From Stenotrophomonas geniculata ATCC 19374 = JCM 13324 (GTDB taxonomy: Bacteria; Pseudomonadota; Gammaproteobacteria; Xanthomonadales; Xanthomonadaceae): 64,000 bases of DNA. Under the pieces are notes generated by a model. The model was not told the origin of the DNA. It made no database searches and was given only the letters and a program-made list of their open reading frames with translations. This document shows positions 7,153-15,388 of this stretch, in pieces; the stretch's first letter is position 1, and every line of letters starts with the position of its first letter. The translations under genes and the position numbers were made by a program. Location: positions 1 through 64,000 of the forward strand of contig NZ_LLXT01000085.1 of the NCBI RefSeq assembly GCF_001431625.1. Reading direction: 5' to 3'.

Positions 7153-9530
7153 GGGCGATGCGCAGCCTTGCCTGCAGTACCGCACTGGCCTTGATCGTGT
7201 GCATGGCCCACGCACCGGCGTCGGTGCTGGCGCAGGACGCCCGCGATGAGCCGGTGCAGTTGAACATGGTCGACACCGATATCGGTGGCGTGTTGCGCAT
7301 GGCCGCACGCTTCACCGGCCGCCAGTTCCTGGTCGACCCACGGGTGACCGGCAAGATGACAGTGGTTTCCGATGGCCCGGTCAGCCGTACCCAGGCCTAC
7401 CAGTTGCTGCTGGGCGCACTGCGCATGCGTGGCTTCGCCGTGGTCGAGAACGGCGGCGTCAGCCGGGTGGTGCCGCAGGCCGATGCCAAGCTGTTGGGAG
7501 GACGCGTCGGCACTGGTGGTGCCGGCGGTGAGGTGACCACCCGCACCTTCGCGCTGCGCTACGAGAGCGCAGCGGCGCTGGTGGCGGTGCTGCGTCCGAT
7601 GATCAGTCCGGACAATCCGATCACCGCCAATCCAGGCAACAACACCCTGGTGATCACCGACTACGCCGACAACCTGGAGCGCATCGCACGGGTGATCGCC
7701 AGCGTCGATACGCCGGCCGGCATGGACACCGATGTGGTGAAGCTGCAGCAGGGGATTGCCGTTGACGTCGCGGCGATGGTCGCGCCGCTGCTGGATGCGC
7801 AGGGCGCCGAGCCCACCCAGAAAGTGGTGGTGATGGCCGACCCGCGCAGCAACAGCGTGCTGCTGCGTTCCAGCAGCCCCGGGCGCACCCGCCTGGCGCG
7901 GCAGCTGGTGGAGAAGCTGGACCGCGCGCAGGACGAGTCCGGCAACCTGCATGTGGTCTACCTGCGCAATGCCCAGGCCAACCAGCTGGCCGGTGTGCTG
8001 CGTGGCGTGGTGGCCGGGCAGAGCGATGCAGCAGCGATGGGTAGCAATGAAGGCATCACGCCACTGCCGGGTGACGCCAATCGTTCCCCGCCAACGCAGC
8101 CGTCGCAGCCGCAGCAGGCCAAGACCGGAGGCAATGCGCTGGAATCGCAGCGCCTGGACCCGAGCCGCCGTGACCCGATCGATGCGGGAAGCACCGGCTT
8201 CAGCCAGAACGGCATCTCGGTGCAGGCGGACGTGGCCACCAACACCCTGCTGATCTCGGCACCGGAGCCGGTGTACCGCAACCTGCGGCGTGTGATCGAC
8301 CAGCTCGACCAGCGCCGTGCACAGGTGCTGGTGGAAAGCCTGATCGTGGAGGTCAACCAGACCGACGCGGCTGAGCTGGGCGTGCAGTGGATGCTGGGCA
8401 ATGGACGCACCTTTGGTGGCACCCACTTCGGTGGTGCCACCGGCGGCAGCGGGCTCAATACCGGCGCGCGTACCACGCTGGACGTGCTGCCCAAGGATGG
8501 CCTGAAGATCGGCGTGATCGACGGCACCATCAACCTGCCTGGTGTCGGCCAGATCCTCAACATGAAAGCGCTGGCCAACGCGCTGCAGAGCAAGGGCGGC
8601 GCCAACATCCTGTCCACGCCGAACCTGATGACGCTGGACAACGAGGCAGCCAGCATCATGGTCGGCCAGACCGTGCCGTTCGTCAGCGGCCGCTACGTCA
8701 CCGACGGCGGTGGTGGCAGCAACAACCCGTTCCAGACCATCGTGCGCGAGGACGTGGGCCTGAAGCTGCGGGTGCGCCCGCAGATTTCCGAGGGCGGCAC
8801 GGTGAAGCTGGACATCTACCAGGAAGTCAGCAGCATCGACGCGCAGAGTGCCAACAGTGCCGCCGGCATCATCACCAACAAGCGAGCGCTCGATACCAGC
8901 GTGCTGCTGGACGATGGCCAGATCATGGTCCTGGGTGGCCTGCTGGAGGACAACGTCAGCCATGGCCGTGATGCGGTGCCGGGCCTGGGTAGGATCCCGG
9001 TGCTGGGGGCGCTGTTCCGCAGTGATACGCGCAAGCGCTCCAAGACCAACCTGATGGTGTTCCTGCGCCCGCACGTGGTGCGTGACCCCGCCGCCGGCCA
9101 GCGCCTGACCCGCGACCGCTACGACTACATGCGCAACGCGCAGGCCAGCGCGCAGCCGGTACAGAGCTGGGCATTGCCGGCGCTGTCGGCACCACAGCTG
9201 CCGCCGCAGGACCTGTCTGTACTCGGCCAGGGCAATGCGCGCGACGGGCAGGGCCAGCCGCTGCAGAACACCAGCCTGGCAGCGTTGTATCCGGCCGATG
9301 ACGGCAATGCGCAGCTGGTGCAGTTCGCGCAGGGGCTGGACCCGGCACGTGCCAGCCAGGGCGTGGCGCAGGTGCGGGCACTGGGCCTGCAGGCCTATGC
9401 CGAAGCGACGCCGGGCGAGAGCGGGCAGCGCCTGCGCGTGCGACTGCCGCGCGATCCGGCGACGCTGGACCCGGCATTGCAGCAGCTGCGCGGGCTGGGC
9501 TACACGCCGGAACTGGTGATCGGGCCGTGA
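7149..9530 (+). CDS. gspD: Type II secretion secretin GspD (HxcQ type) with C-terminal extension
   Basis: Outer-membrane secretin channel of 793 aa. After a signal peptide ending around SVLA-QDA come N0 (LNMVDTDIGGVLRMAARFTG), N1-N3 repeats, a Gly/Pro/Ser-rich N3 insertion (about residues 300-350) and the secretin barrel (about 390-645) with VPVLGALF-type gate and RSDTRKRSKTNLMVFLRPHV. P. aeruginosa HxcQ is a self-piloting lipoprotein; here Cys in ALIVCMAH is not in a proper lipobox, so lipidation looks unlikely. After the secretin core, residues 646-720 are low-complexity, and 720-793 (LVQFAQGLDPARASQGVAQV, ending LRGLGYTPELVIG) resembles a SPOR-type fold. ATG 7149 overlaps the gspM stop. 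Confidence 0.93.
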   Translation: MRAMRSLACSTALALIVCMAHAPASVLAQDARDEPVQLNMVDTDIGGVLRMAARFTGRQFLVDPRVTGKMTVVSDGPVSRTQAYQLLLGALRMRGFAVVENGGVSRVVPQADAKLLGGRVGTGGAGGEVTTRTFALRYESAAALVAVLRPMISPDNPITANPGNNTLVITDYADNLERIARVIASVDTPAGMDTDVVKLQQGIAVDVAAMVAPLLDAQGAEPTQKVVVMADPRSNSVLLRSSSPGRTRLARQLVEKLDRAQDESGNLHVVYLRNAQANQLAGVLRGVVAGQSDAAAMGSNEGITPLPGDANRSPPTQPSQPQQAKTGGNALESQRLDPSRRDPIDAGSTGFSQNGISVQADVATNTLLISAPEPVYRNLRRVIDQLDQRRAQVLVESLIVEVNQTDAAELGVQWMLGNGRTFGGTHFGGATGGSGLNTGARTTLDVLPKDGLKIGVIDGTINLPGVGQILNMKALANALQSKGGANILSTPNLMTLDNEAASIMVGQTVPFVSGRYVTDGGGGSNNPFQTIVREDVGLKLRVRPQISEGGTVKLDIYQEVSSIDAQSANSAAGIITNKRALDTSVLLDDGQIMVLGGLLEDNVSHGRDAVPGLGRIPVLGALFRSDTRKRSKTNLMVFLRPHVVRDPAAGQRLTRDRYDYMRNAQASAQPVQSWALPALSAPQLPPQDLSVLGQGNARDGQGQPLQNTSLAALYPADDGNAQLVQFAQGLDPARASQGVAQVRALGLQAYAEATPGESGQRLRVRLPRDPATLDPALQQLRGLGYTPELVIGP

Positions 9531-10960
9531 GCGCCGCCGCGCCGCTGCCGTACGCCTGGGTGCGCAGCCATGGCGTGATGCTGTCCGAGGCCGGTGGCGA
9601 ACCGGTTCTGCTTGGCACCGCCGACACCGCGGCGTGGGCCGTGGCCGAGCTGCGCCGCCGGCATGGCCCGCTGCCGTTTCATGCGCTGGATGCGGCGACC
9701 TGGCAGCGGCGGCTGGGTGAGCAGTACCGTGACGGCGGTGATGCCGCTGCCGTGGTCGGTGCCGCCGAAAGCGAAGTCGACCTGGACCGGCTGATGCAGG
9801 ACATGCCGGAGGTCACCGATCTGCTGGATGCGCAGGACGATGCGCCGGTGATCCGCATGATCAATGCGCTGCTGGCACAGGCTGCACGCGATGGCGCCAG
9901 CGATCTGCACATCGAGCCGTTCGAGACCCATTCGGTGGTGCGCTACCGGGTGGACGGCACGCTGCGCGACATGGTGCAGCCCCGGCGCGCACTGCATGCG
10001 GCGCTGGTGTCGCGCATCAAGATCATGGCCCACCTGGACATCGCCGAGAAGCGCCTGCCGCAGGACGGGCGCATCGCGATCCGTGTGGGCGGCCGGCCAC
10101 TGGATATCCGTGTCTCCACGGTGCCGACGGGGCATGGTGAGCGTGCTGTGCTGCGCCTGCTGGAGAAGGATGCCGGCCGGCTGCAGCTGCAGCGACTCGG
10201 CATGGCCGATGACACCCTGGCCACGTTTACCGGGTTGATCCGGCAGCCGCACGGCATCGTGCTGATCACCGGGCCGACCGGCAGCGGCAAGACCACGTCG
10301 CTGTACGCCGCACTGGGCCAGCTCGACAGCAGCACCAGCAACATCCTCACCGTGGAAGACCCGGTGGAGTACGACTTCGCCGGCATCGGCCAGATCCAGG
10401 TCAACGCGCGCATCGGCATGAGCTTTGGCACCGCGCTGCGCGCGATTCTGCGTCAGGATCCGGACACCATCATGATCGGTGAGATCCGCGACCTGGAGAC
10501 CGCACAGATTGCGGTGCAGTCATCGCTGACCGGCCATGGCGTGCTGGCGTCCCTGCACACCAACGATGCGATCTCGGCGGTGACCCGCCTGGCCGACATG
10601 GGCGTGGAGCCGTTCCTGCTGGCTTCGTCGCTGCGCGGCGTGCTGGCGCAGCGGCTGGTGCGGCGGCTGTGCACGCAATGCCGGCGTGCCGAGGTGGATG
10701 GCGACGGCCGTACCGTGTGGCGCGCGGTGGGCTGCGCGGCCTGCGCCAACAGTGGCTATCGGGGGCGAACCGGCATCCACGAGCTGTTCGTGGTGGACGA
10801 TCGCGTGCGTGCGCTGATCCATGAAGGGCAGGGCGAGCCCGCCCTGCGCGAGGCGGCGGGGCGTGCCGGCATGCGGACCTTGCGCCAGGACGGCCAGCGT
10901 TGGGTCGACAGCGGGGTGACCACGCTGGAAGAGATCCTGCGCGTCACCGGTGACGACTGA
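9527..10960 (+). CDS. gspE: Type II secretion ATPase GspE
   Basis: Cytoplasmic hexameric ATPase that powers the T2SS, 477 aa. The N1E region before the ATPase is shorter than in most GspE. Visible motifs are Walker A GPTGSGKTT (about residue 248), the Asp box (ILTVEDPVEYDF), Walker B (RQDPDTIMIGEIRD), the His box (LTGHGVLASLHTNDA) and a tetracysteine zinc motif (CTQC then CAAC, about residues 384-408). GTG 9527 overlaps the gspD stop; gspF begins 7 bp after the stop. Confidence 0.95.
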   Translation: MSAAAPLPYAWVRSHGVMLSEAGGEPVLLGTADTAAWAVAELRRRHGPLPFHALDAATWQRRLGEQYRDGGDAAAVVGAAESEVDLDRLMQDMPEVTDLLDAQDDAPVIRMINALLAQAARDGASDLHIEPFETHSVVRYRVDGTLRDMVQPRRALHAALVSRIKIMAHLDIAEKRLPQDGRIAIRVGGRPLDIRVSTVPTGHGERAVLRLLEKDAGRLQLQRLGMADDTLATFTGLIRQPHGIVLITGPTGSGKTTSLYAALGQLDSSTSNILTVEDPVEYDFAGIGQIQVNARIGMSFGTALRAILRQDPDTIMIGEIRDLETAQIAVQSSLTGHGVLASLHTNDAISAVTRLADMGVEPFLLASSLRGVLAQRLVRRLCTQCRRAEVDGDGRTVWRAVGCAACANSGYRGRTGIHELFVVDDRVRALIHEGQGEPALREAAGRAGMRTLRQDGQRWVDSGVTTLEEILRVTGDD

Positions 10961-10967
10961 GGCGACG

Positions 10968-12167
10968 ATGGCACTGTTCGATTACCAGGCCGCCAACGCG
11001 CAGGGCCGCATCGAGAAGGGCCAGCTGGACGCCGACAGCCCGCGCGGAGCGCGCCAGCTGCTGCGCGGGCGCGGGCTGACCCCCGTGCAAGTGAGTGCGG
11101 CGCGCAGTGCCGGCAGTGGTTGGGGGGCTCGCCGGCTGTCCGCCAGCGAGCTGGCCTGGGCTACGCGCCAGCTGGCCAGTCTGCTGGCCGCCAGCCTGCC
11201 GTTGGAAGGCGCATTGAGTGCGGTGATCGAGCAGGCCGAGCGCCCGCACGTGGCCCAGGCACTCACCGCGGTACGCGCCGACGTGCGTGCCGGCCAGCGC
11301 CTGACCATGGCATTGGCCGCGCGGCCGCGCGATTTCCCACCGATCTATCGGGCACTGGTGGGGGCAGGTGAAGACTCCGGCGACCTGGCGCGAGTGATGG
11401 AGCGCCTGGCCGACTACATCGAAGAACGCAACGCGCTGCAGGCCAAGGTGCTGACCGCCTTCATCTACCCGGCGGCGATCAGCCTGGTATCGGTGGCGAT
11501 CGTGATTTTCCTGCTCAGCTACGTGGTGCCGCAGGTGGTGACCGCGTTCGTGCAGGCGCGGCAGACGCTGCCGATGCTGACCCAGGTGATGCTGGCGGCC
11601 AGCGCCTTCGTGCGCAGCTGGGGCGTGTGGGTGGGGCTGGGCATCGCTGCGCTGGTGGTGGCCTGGCGGCTGGCCCTGCGCCGGCCCGAGCTGCGCCTGC
11701 GCTGGGATGCGCTGTTGCTGAGGGTGCCGATGATCGGGCGCTTCGTGTTGGGCGTGAACAGTGCGCGTTTTGCCTCGACGCTGGCGATCCTGCTCGATGC
11801 CGGCGTGCCGCTGCTGCGTGCACTGGAGGCGGCGCGGCAGACCCTGGGCAACGTGCTGCTGGCGCGTTGCGCCGACGACGTGTCCGCGCGCGTACGCGAA
11901 GGCGCCGCATTGGGCTCTGCATTGAAAGTACAGAAGGTGTATCCGCCGATCCTGGTGCACCTGGTGGCCAGTGGCGAAAAGACCGGTTCGCTGGCGCCGT
12001 TGCTGGATCGCGCTGCGCAGACGATTTCGCGGGAGATCGAGCGTCGCGCGATGGCGCTGACCGCGCTGCTGGAACCCACCATGATCCTGGTGATGGGCGG
12101 CGTGGTGCTGACGATCGTGCTGGCGGTGCTGATGCCGATCATGGAAATGAACCAACTGGTGCAGTAG
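10968..12167 (+). CDS. gspF: Type II secretion inner-membrane platform protein GspF
   Basis: Polytopic platform protein of 399 aa. It has two copies of the GspF domain, each followed by membrane helices (AFIYPAAISLVSVAIVIFLL at about 165-185; the C-terminal helix IIMEMNQLVQ follows ILVMGGVVLTIVLAVLMP). The N-terminus MALFDYQAANAQGRIEKG fits the family, so ATG 10968 is preferred to GTG 10950. It is the last gene of the G-to-F run. Its stop codon lies inside a GTAG-headed palindromic repeat, which may act as the operon end. Confidence 0.94.
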   Translation: MALFDYQAANAQGRIEKGQLDADSPRGARQLLRGRGLTPVQVSAARSAGSGWGARRLSASELAWATRQLASLLAASLPLEGALSAVIEQAERPHVAQALTAVRADVRAGQRLTMALAARPRDFPPIYRALVGAGEDSGDLARVMERLADYIEERNALQAKVLTAFIYPAAISLVSVAIVIFLLSYVVPQVVTAFVQARQTLPMLTQVMLAASAFVRSWGVWVGLGIAALVVAWRLALRRPELRLRWDALLLRVPMIGRFVLGVNSARFASTLAILLDAGVPLLRALEAARQTLGNVLLARCADDVSARVREGAALGSALKVQKVYPPILVHLVASGEKTGSLAPLLDRAAQTISREIERRAMALTALLEPTMILVMGGVVLTIVLAVLMPIMEMNQLVQ

Positions 12168-12239
12168 ATCCACGCCATGCGTGGATGGATCACCAGACGC
12201 GCGGCATGGGCGGCACATCCACGCATGGCGTGGATCTAC
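12164..12239. repeat. REP dimer, GTAG-headed (SMAG-like)
   Basis: GTAGATCCACGCCATGCGTGGAT at 12164-12186 is repeated in reverse orientation at 12217-12239, with a 30-bp spacer. Each copy is itself a palindrome (ATCCACGC/GCGTGGAT) with a GTAG head, the structure of the SMAG repeats described in S. maltophilia. It overlaps the gspF stop and can fold into a long cruciform, a plausible transcript terminator or stabiliser. Confidence 0.8.
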
Positions 12240-12374
12240 TGACAGCTGGATTCCTCCACACAATCCTCCACACCTTTTTCTGATCTTCCACAGGTTTCTT
12301 AAGCGGCCTGTCATCGGCGCGGACCAGCATGGACACGTCGCCGCAGAGTGGGCTGGGAGGCCCTCGGCGGCAGC

Positions 12375-12438
12375 AGGCGTGTAGTGACCGTTCCTCCCTT
12401 GGTGTTTCCCTTCGCAGTAAACCCTTCAGGAGAAGATC
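12375..12438 (+). promoter_or_regulatory. Conserved leader of lapA-like gene 1
   Basis: This 64-bp block up to the ATG is nearly identical to 13951-14014 in front of the second paralog. It ends with TTCAGGAGAAGATC, an AGGAG ribosome-binding site 6 bp from the start. Upstream of it the two promoters differ. A single perfect PhoB half-site CTGTCAT is present at 12308-12314 but the 11-bp-spaced partner is poor. Confidence 0.5.
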
Positions 12439-13614
12439 ATGAACAAGTACAAGACCCTGGCCGCGCTGGTTGCCACCGCGCTGCTCGCTACCGTGGGCGC
12501 CGCCTCGGCGCAGACCGTTACCGGCGGCGGTGCCTCGCTGCCGGCCGACCTCTACAAGGGTTCGGCCGACAGCATCCTGCCGGCGAACTTCACCTACGCC
12601 GTGACCGGTTCGGGCACCGGCAAGAAGGCGTTCCTGGAAAACAACTCGGCGCTGTTCTCGACCACCGGCACCGTGCATTTCGCCGGCAGCGATTCGGTGC
12701 TGAGCAGCACCGAGCTGAGCACCTACACCACCAACTTCAACCAGCCGACCAATGCCAACCGCTACGGCGCCCTGATCCAGGTGCCGTCGGTGGCCACCTC
12801 GGTCACCATCCCGTTCAACAAGCCGGGTTCGGCCGTCAACCTGAGCGTGGCACAGATCTGCGGCGTGTTCTCGGGTGCGATCAGCGACTGGTCGACCATC
12901 GACGCCAACCGCAGCGGTCCGATCCGTGTGGTCTACCGCACCGAGAGCAGTGGCACCAGCGAAATGTTCACCCGCTTCCTGGCTGCCGCCTGCGCGGCCG
13001 AGCCGGCTGCGACCTCGAACTTGGTCGGCGGCACGTTCGCCGTGAAGTCGACCTTCGCCGACCTGTACAAGCGCGATGCCAACAACAATCTGCCGGCCTT
13101 CCTGGTTGCCGCGCCGGCCACGGGCGGCACCTCGCTGTACAACGCTGTCTATGCGGCGGATGGCCGCATCGGCTACGTCGGCCCGGACGTGATCCCGAGC
13201 CTGACCGATGCGACCAAGGTTGCCAAGGTCAAGGGCTTCTCGCCTGACCAGGTGAGCGTGCAGGCCACCCTGGATACCGTCGCTCCGCCGACCGGCACCG
13301 CCGCCGAGAACCCCGCCAACTGGGTGCCGGTGTTCGGCAACCCGTCGGCCGGCTATCCGATTGCCGGCTACACCAACCTGGTGATCGGCCAGTGCTACAA
13401 GGATTCGGCGGTTGCCACCAGCCTGCGCGGCTTCCTGGCCCGTCACTATCCGGCGACCTACCCGACGGCCTACGAGGCGTCGATCACCGGCCATGGTTTC
13501 ATCCCGCTAACCAAGGCCTGGCGTGATGCGATCCGCAACCGCTTCGTGCTGGCCAGCAGCGCGGCCGGCCTGAACAATCCGAGCACCTGCTCGGGCATCG
13601 GCCGTCCGCTGTAA
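12439..13614 (+). CDS. Secreted PstS/DING-type protein, LapA/LapC-like (copy 1)
   Basis: Predicted exported phosphate-binding or alkaline-phosphatase protein of the DING/PstS superfamily, 391 aa. A Sec signal peptide is cut at about residue 23 (AASA-QTV). The mature N-terminus TVTGGGASLPADLYKGS parallels the DINGGGATLP motif of DING proteins. Phosphate-loop-like segments GSGTGKKAF, AGSDSVLS and ESSGTSEMF follow. Two Cys (FLAAACAAE) and C-terminal pairs are present. In P. aeruginosa, LapA, LapB and the DING protein LapC are Hxc T2SS substrates encoded beside the hxc genes, so this is the likely T2SS cargo here. It is tandemly duplicated. Phosphatase activity is inferred, not visible as a catalytic signature. 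Confidence 0.85.
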   Translation: MNKYKTLAALVATALLATVGAASAQTVTGGGASLPADLYKGSADSILPANFTYAVTGSGTGKKAFLENNSALFSTTGTVHFAGSDSVLSSTELSTYTTNFNQPTNANRYGALIQVPSVATSVTIPFNKPGSAVNLSVAQICGVFSGAISDWSTIDANRSGPIRVVYRTESSGTSEMFTRFLAAACAAEPAATSNLVGGTFAVKSTFADLYKRDANNNLPAFLVAAPATGGTSLYNAVYAADGRIGYVGPDVIPSLTDATKVAKVKGFSPDQVSVQATLDTVAPPTGTAAENPANWVPVFGNPSAGYPIAGYTNLVIGQCYKDSAVATSLRGFLARHYPATYPTAYEASITGHGFIPLTKAWRDAIRNRFVLASSAAGLNNPSTCSGIGRPL

Positions 13615-13644
13615 TCCGCAGCACCGCGTGAACCCTGCTTGACC

Positions 13645-13671
13645 CGGCGCCGGCCCCTATGGCCGGCGTCG
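13645..13671 (+). terminator. GC-rich hairpin after lapA-like gene 1
   Basis: An 11-bp stem (CGGCGCCGGCC paired with GGCCGGCGTCG, one G-U pair) around a 5-base loop, 31 bp after the stop. It is followed by CCATTTCC and not by a T run, so termination would be weak or factor-assisted. An equivalent lies after copy 2. Confidence 0.6.
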
Positions 13672-13713
13672 CCATTTCCGCCGTGCGGCGTGCAACGTCA
13701 TGGTCCGCTGCAC

Positions 13714-13781
13714 GCTGTCGGCTTCATGTCACGCGAACCGTCTATCAGTAGCAGGGCATGCGTTGCGCGTGTCTCCGATCA
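13714..13781 (+). promoter_or_regulatory. Duplicated cis element, copy in front of lapA-like gene 2
   Basis: About 68 bp nearly identical to 15281-15349 upstream of the giant adhesin gene. The core reads TGTCACGCGAACCGTCTATC and is followed by AGGGCATGCGTTGCGCGT. Such conservation in otherwise non-coding DNA, in front of two secreted-protein genes, suggests a shared promoter or operator. It could equally be a passive remnant of the duplication. Confidence 0.5.
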
Positions 13782-13950
13782 CCGCCGCCAGTGCGGTCCA
13801 GTGCGCGGTCACTCGCATCAGGCGAATGCACGACGTCGGACGCCTCCAGCTGCGGTTGGCGGTCCGGCAACACGGGGCTGCGCTGCAGAGCTCGCGTAGG
13901 CACGAATGAGGATGGACGTGTCCTCATGCAGCGGGCTGGGAGATGACAGT

Positions 13951-14014
13951 AGGCGTGCAGTAACGGTACCTCCCTTGGCGTTTCCCTTCGCAGTAAACCC
14001 TTCAGGAGAAGATC
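13951..14014 (+). promoter_or_regulatory. Conserved leader of lapA-like gene 2
   Basis: Near-identical to 12375-12438, exactly 1576 bp downstream of it, including the AGGAG ribosome-binding site. This marks the left boundary of the tandem duplication. Confidence 0.5.
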
Positions 14015-15190
14015 ATGAGCAAGTACAAGACCCTGGCCGCGCTGGTTGCTACCGTGCTGCTCGCTACCGTGGGCGCCGCCTCGGCGCAGACCGTTACCGG
14101 CGGCGGTGCCTCGCTGCCGGCCGACCTCTACAAGGGTTCGGCCGACAGCATCCTGCCGGCGAACTTCAGCTACGCCGTGACCGGATCGGGTACCGGCAAG
14201 AAGGCGTTTCTGGAAAACAACTCGGCGCTGTTCTCGACCACCGGCACCGTCCATTTCGCTGGCAGCGATTCGGTGCTGAGCAGCGCCGAGCTGAGTACCT
14301 ACACCACCAACTTCAACCAGCCGACCAACGCCAACCGCTACGGCGCGCTGATCCAGGTGCCGTCGGTGGCCACCTCGGTCACCATCCCGTTCAACAAGGC
14401 CGGTTCGGCGGTGGACCTGAGCGTGGCGCAGATCTGCGGCGTGTTCTCGGGTGCGATCAGCGACTGGTCGACCATCGACACCAACCGCAGCGGCCCGATC
14501 CAGGTCGTGTACCGTCCGGAAAGCAGCGGAACCAGCGAGATTCTCACCCGATTCCTTGCCACTAACTGCGCCCGTGAGCGGGCTGAGACCTCGAACCTGG
14601 CGGGCGGCAAGTTCGCCATCAAGTCGACCTTCGCCGACCTCTACAAGCGCGATGCCAACGGCAGCCTGCCGGGGTTCCTGGTGGCCGCTCCGGCCACCGG
14701 GGACACCTCGCTGTACAACGCTGTCTACGCGTTTGAAGGCCGTATCGGCTACGCCGGGCCGGACGTGATCCCGAGCCTGACCGATGCGACCAAGGTCGCA
14801 AAGGTCAGAGGCTTCTCGCCGGATCGGGCGCAATGGGAATTCATCCTGACTGTTTTCGATCCTCCGTCCGGCATCGCTGCTCAGGATCCTGCCAACTGGG
14901 CTCCCTACATGGGCAATCCTTCAGTCATCTACCCCATCATCGGCTACACCTACCTGTTGATTGGTCAGTGCTACAAGGATCAGACGGTTGCCAACAAGCT
15001 GAGAGGTTTCCTGGCTCGCCACTATTCGGCGACCTACCCGGCCGCCTACGAGGCATCGATCACCGGCCATGGCTTTGCCCCGTTGCCCAAGAAGTGGCGC
15101 GATGCGATCCGCAACCGTTTCGTGTTGGCCAGCAGCACTGCCGGCCTGAACAATCCCAGCACCTGCGCCGGCATCGGTCGTCCGCTGTAA
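14015..15190 (+). CDS. Secreted PstS/DING-type protein, LapA/LapC-like (copy 2)
   Basis: Second 391-residue copy, near-identical to copy 1 over the first 160 residues including signal peptide, TVTGGGASLP N-terminus and the GSGTGKKAF loop. It is more diverged between about residues 170-200 (TNCARERAETSNLAGGKF) and 270-330. The even spread of silent and coding changes in the second half shows it is not a very recent or assembly duplication. Proposed role as copy 1: extracellular phosphate scavenging through the neighbouring T2SS. The diverged region may alter ligand or substrate preference. The stop is followed by a strong hairpin. Confidence 0.84.
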   Translation: MSKYKTLAALVATVLLATVGAASAQTVTGGGASLPADLYKGSADSILPANFSYAVTGSGTGKKAFLENNSALFSTTGTVHFAGSDSVLSSAELSTYTTNFNQPTNANRYGALIQVPSVATSVTIPFNKAGSAVDLSVAQICGVFSGAISDWSTIDTNRSGPIQVVYRPESSGTSEILTRFLATNCARERAETSNLAGGKFAIKSTFADLYKRDANGSLPGFLVAAPATGDTSLYNAVYAFEGRIGYAGPDVIPSLTDATKVAKVRGFSPDRAQWEFILTVFDPPSGIAAQDPANWAPYMGNPSVIYPIIGYTYLLIGQCYKDQTVANKLRGFLARHYSATYPAAYEASITGHGFAPLPKKWRDAIRNRFVLASSTAGLNNPSTCAGIGRPL

Positions 15191-15220
15191 TCCGCAGCAC
15201 TGCTTGAATCCTGCTTGACC

Positions 15221-15245
15221 CGACGCCGGCCCTGGGCCGGCGTCG
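15221..15245 (+). terminator. GC-rich hairpin after lapA-like gene 2
   Basis: Perfect 11-bp stem CGACGCCGGCC/GGCCGGCGTCG with a 3-base loop, 30 bp after the stop. It corresponds to the hairpin at 13645-13671 and has no T run. Confidence 0.65.
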
Positions 15246-15280
15246 CCATTTCCGCGACGGTGCCGCCGCCGCAGTGTTTC

Positions 15281-15349
15281 GCTGTCGGCTTCGTGTCACG
15301 TGAACCGTCTATCAGTGGCAGGGCATGCGTTGCGCGTGCCTCCCCGATC
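15281..15349 (+). promoter_or_regulatory. Duplicated cis element in front of the giant adhesin gene
   Basis: Partner of 13714-13781 with only a few differences (core TGTCACGTGAACCGTCTATC). It ends 39 bp before the adhesin ATG at 15389, so it can hold that gene's promoter. The palindromic CACGTG at 15297-15302 is unique to this copy. Confidence 0.5.
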
Positions 15350-15388
15350 GTCGCCGCAGCCGCGGCCCACCAGGTTGATGAGGTTCCG

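Larger units (their letters stand above)
13615..14014. other. 400-bp gap between the two lapA-like genes
   Basis: It contains the hairpin terminator (13645-13671), a 68-bp element repeated in front of the giant adhesin gene (13714-13781), about 170 bp with no recognised signal, and the conserved lapA leader (13951-14014). I see no convincing coding frame. Confidence 0.7.

Noticed and set aside
6321-9074. A 917-codon minus-strand frame across gspL-gspM-gspD
   Set aside because: Antisense shadow of three certain T2SS genes; low-complexity composition and no motif.
12308-12325. CTGTCAT upstream of lapA-like gene 1 as a PhoB box
   Set aside because: Only one good half-site; the partner 11 bp away on either side does not match. 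Insufficient without a matrix score.
13725-13750. Possible PhoB box in ATGTCAC-N5-CCGTCTA (also at 15292)
   Set aside because: The second half-site matches only about four of seven positions and the period is 12 rather than 11 bp, so I list it only as a conserved element of unknown function.
13942-13960. Reverse-orientation PhoB box (ATGACAG) upstream of lapA-like gene 2
   Set aside because: The partner half-site CGTGCAG matches at only three positions and the element is absent from copy 1.
12439-15190. lapA-like pair as an assembly duplication
   Set aside because: The copies differ at many positions, including coding changes and different upstream sequence, so both are real.
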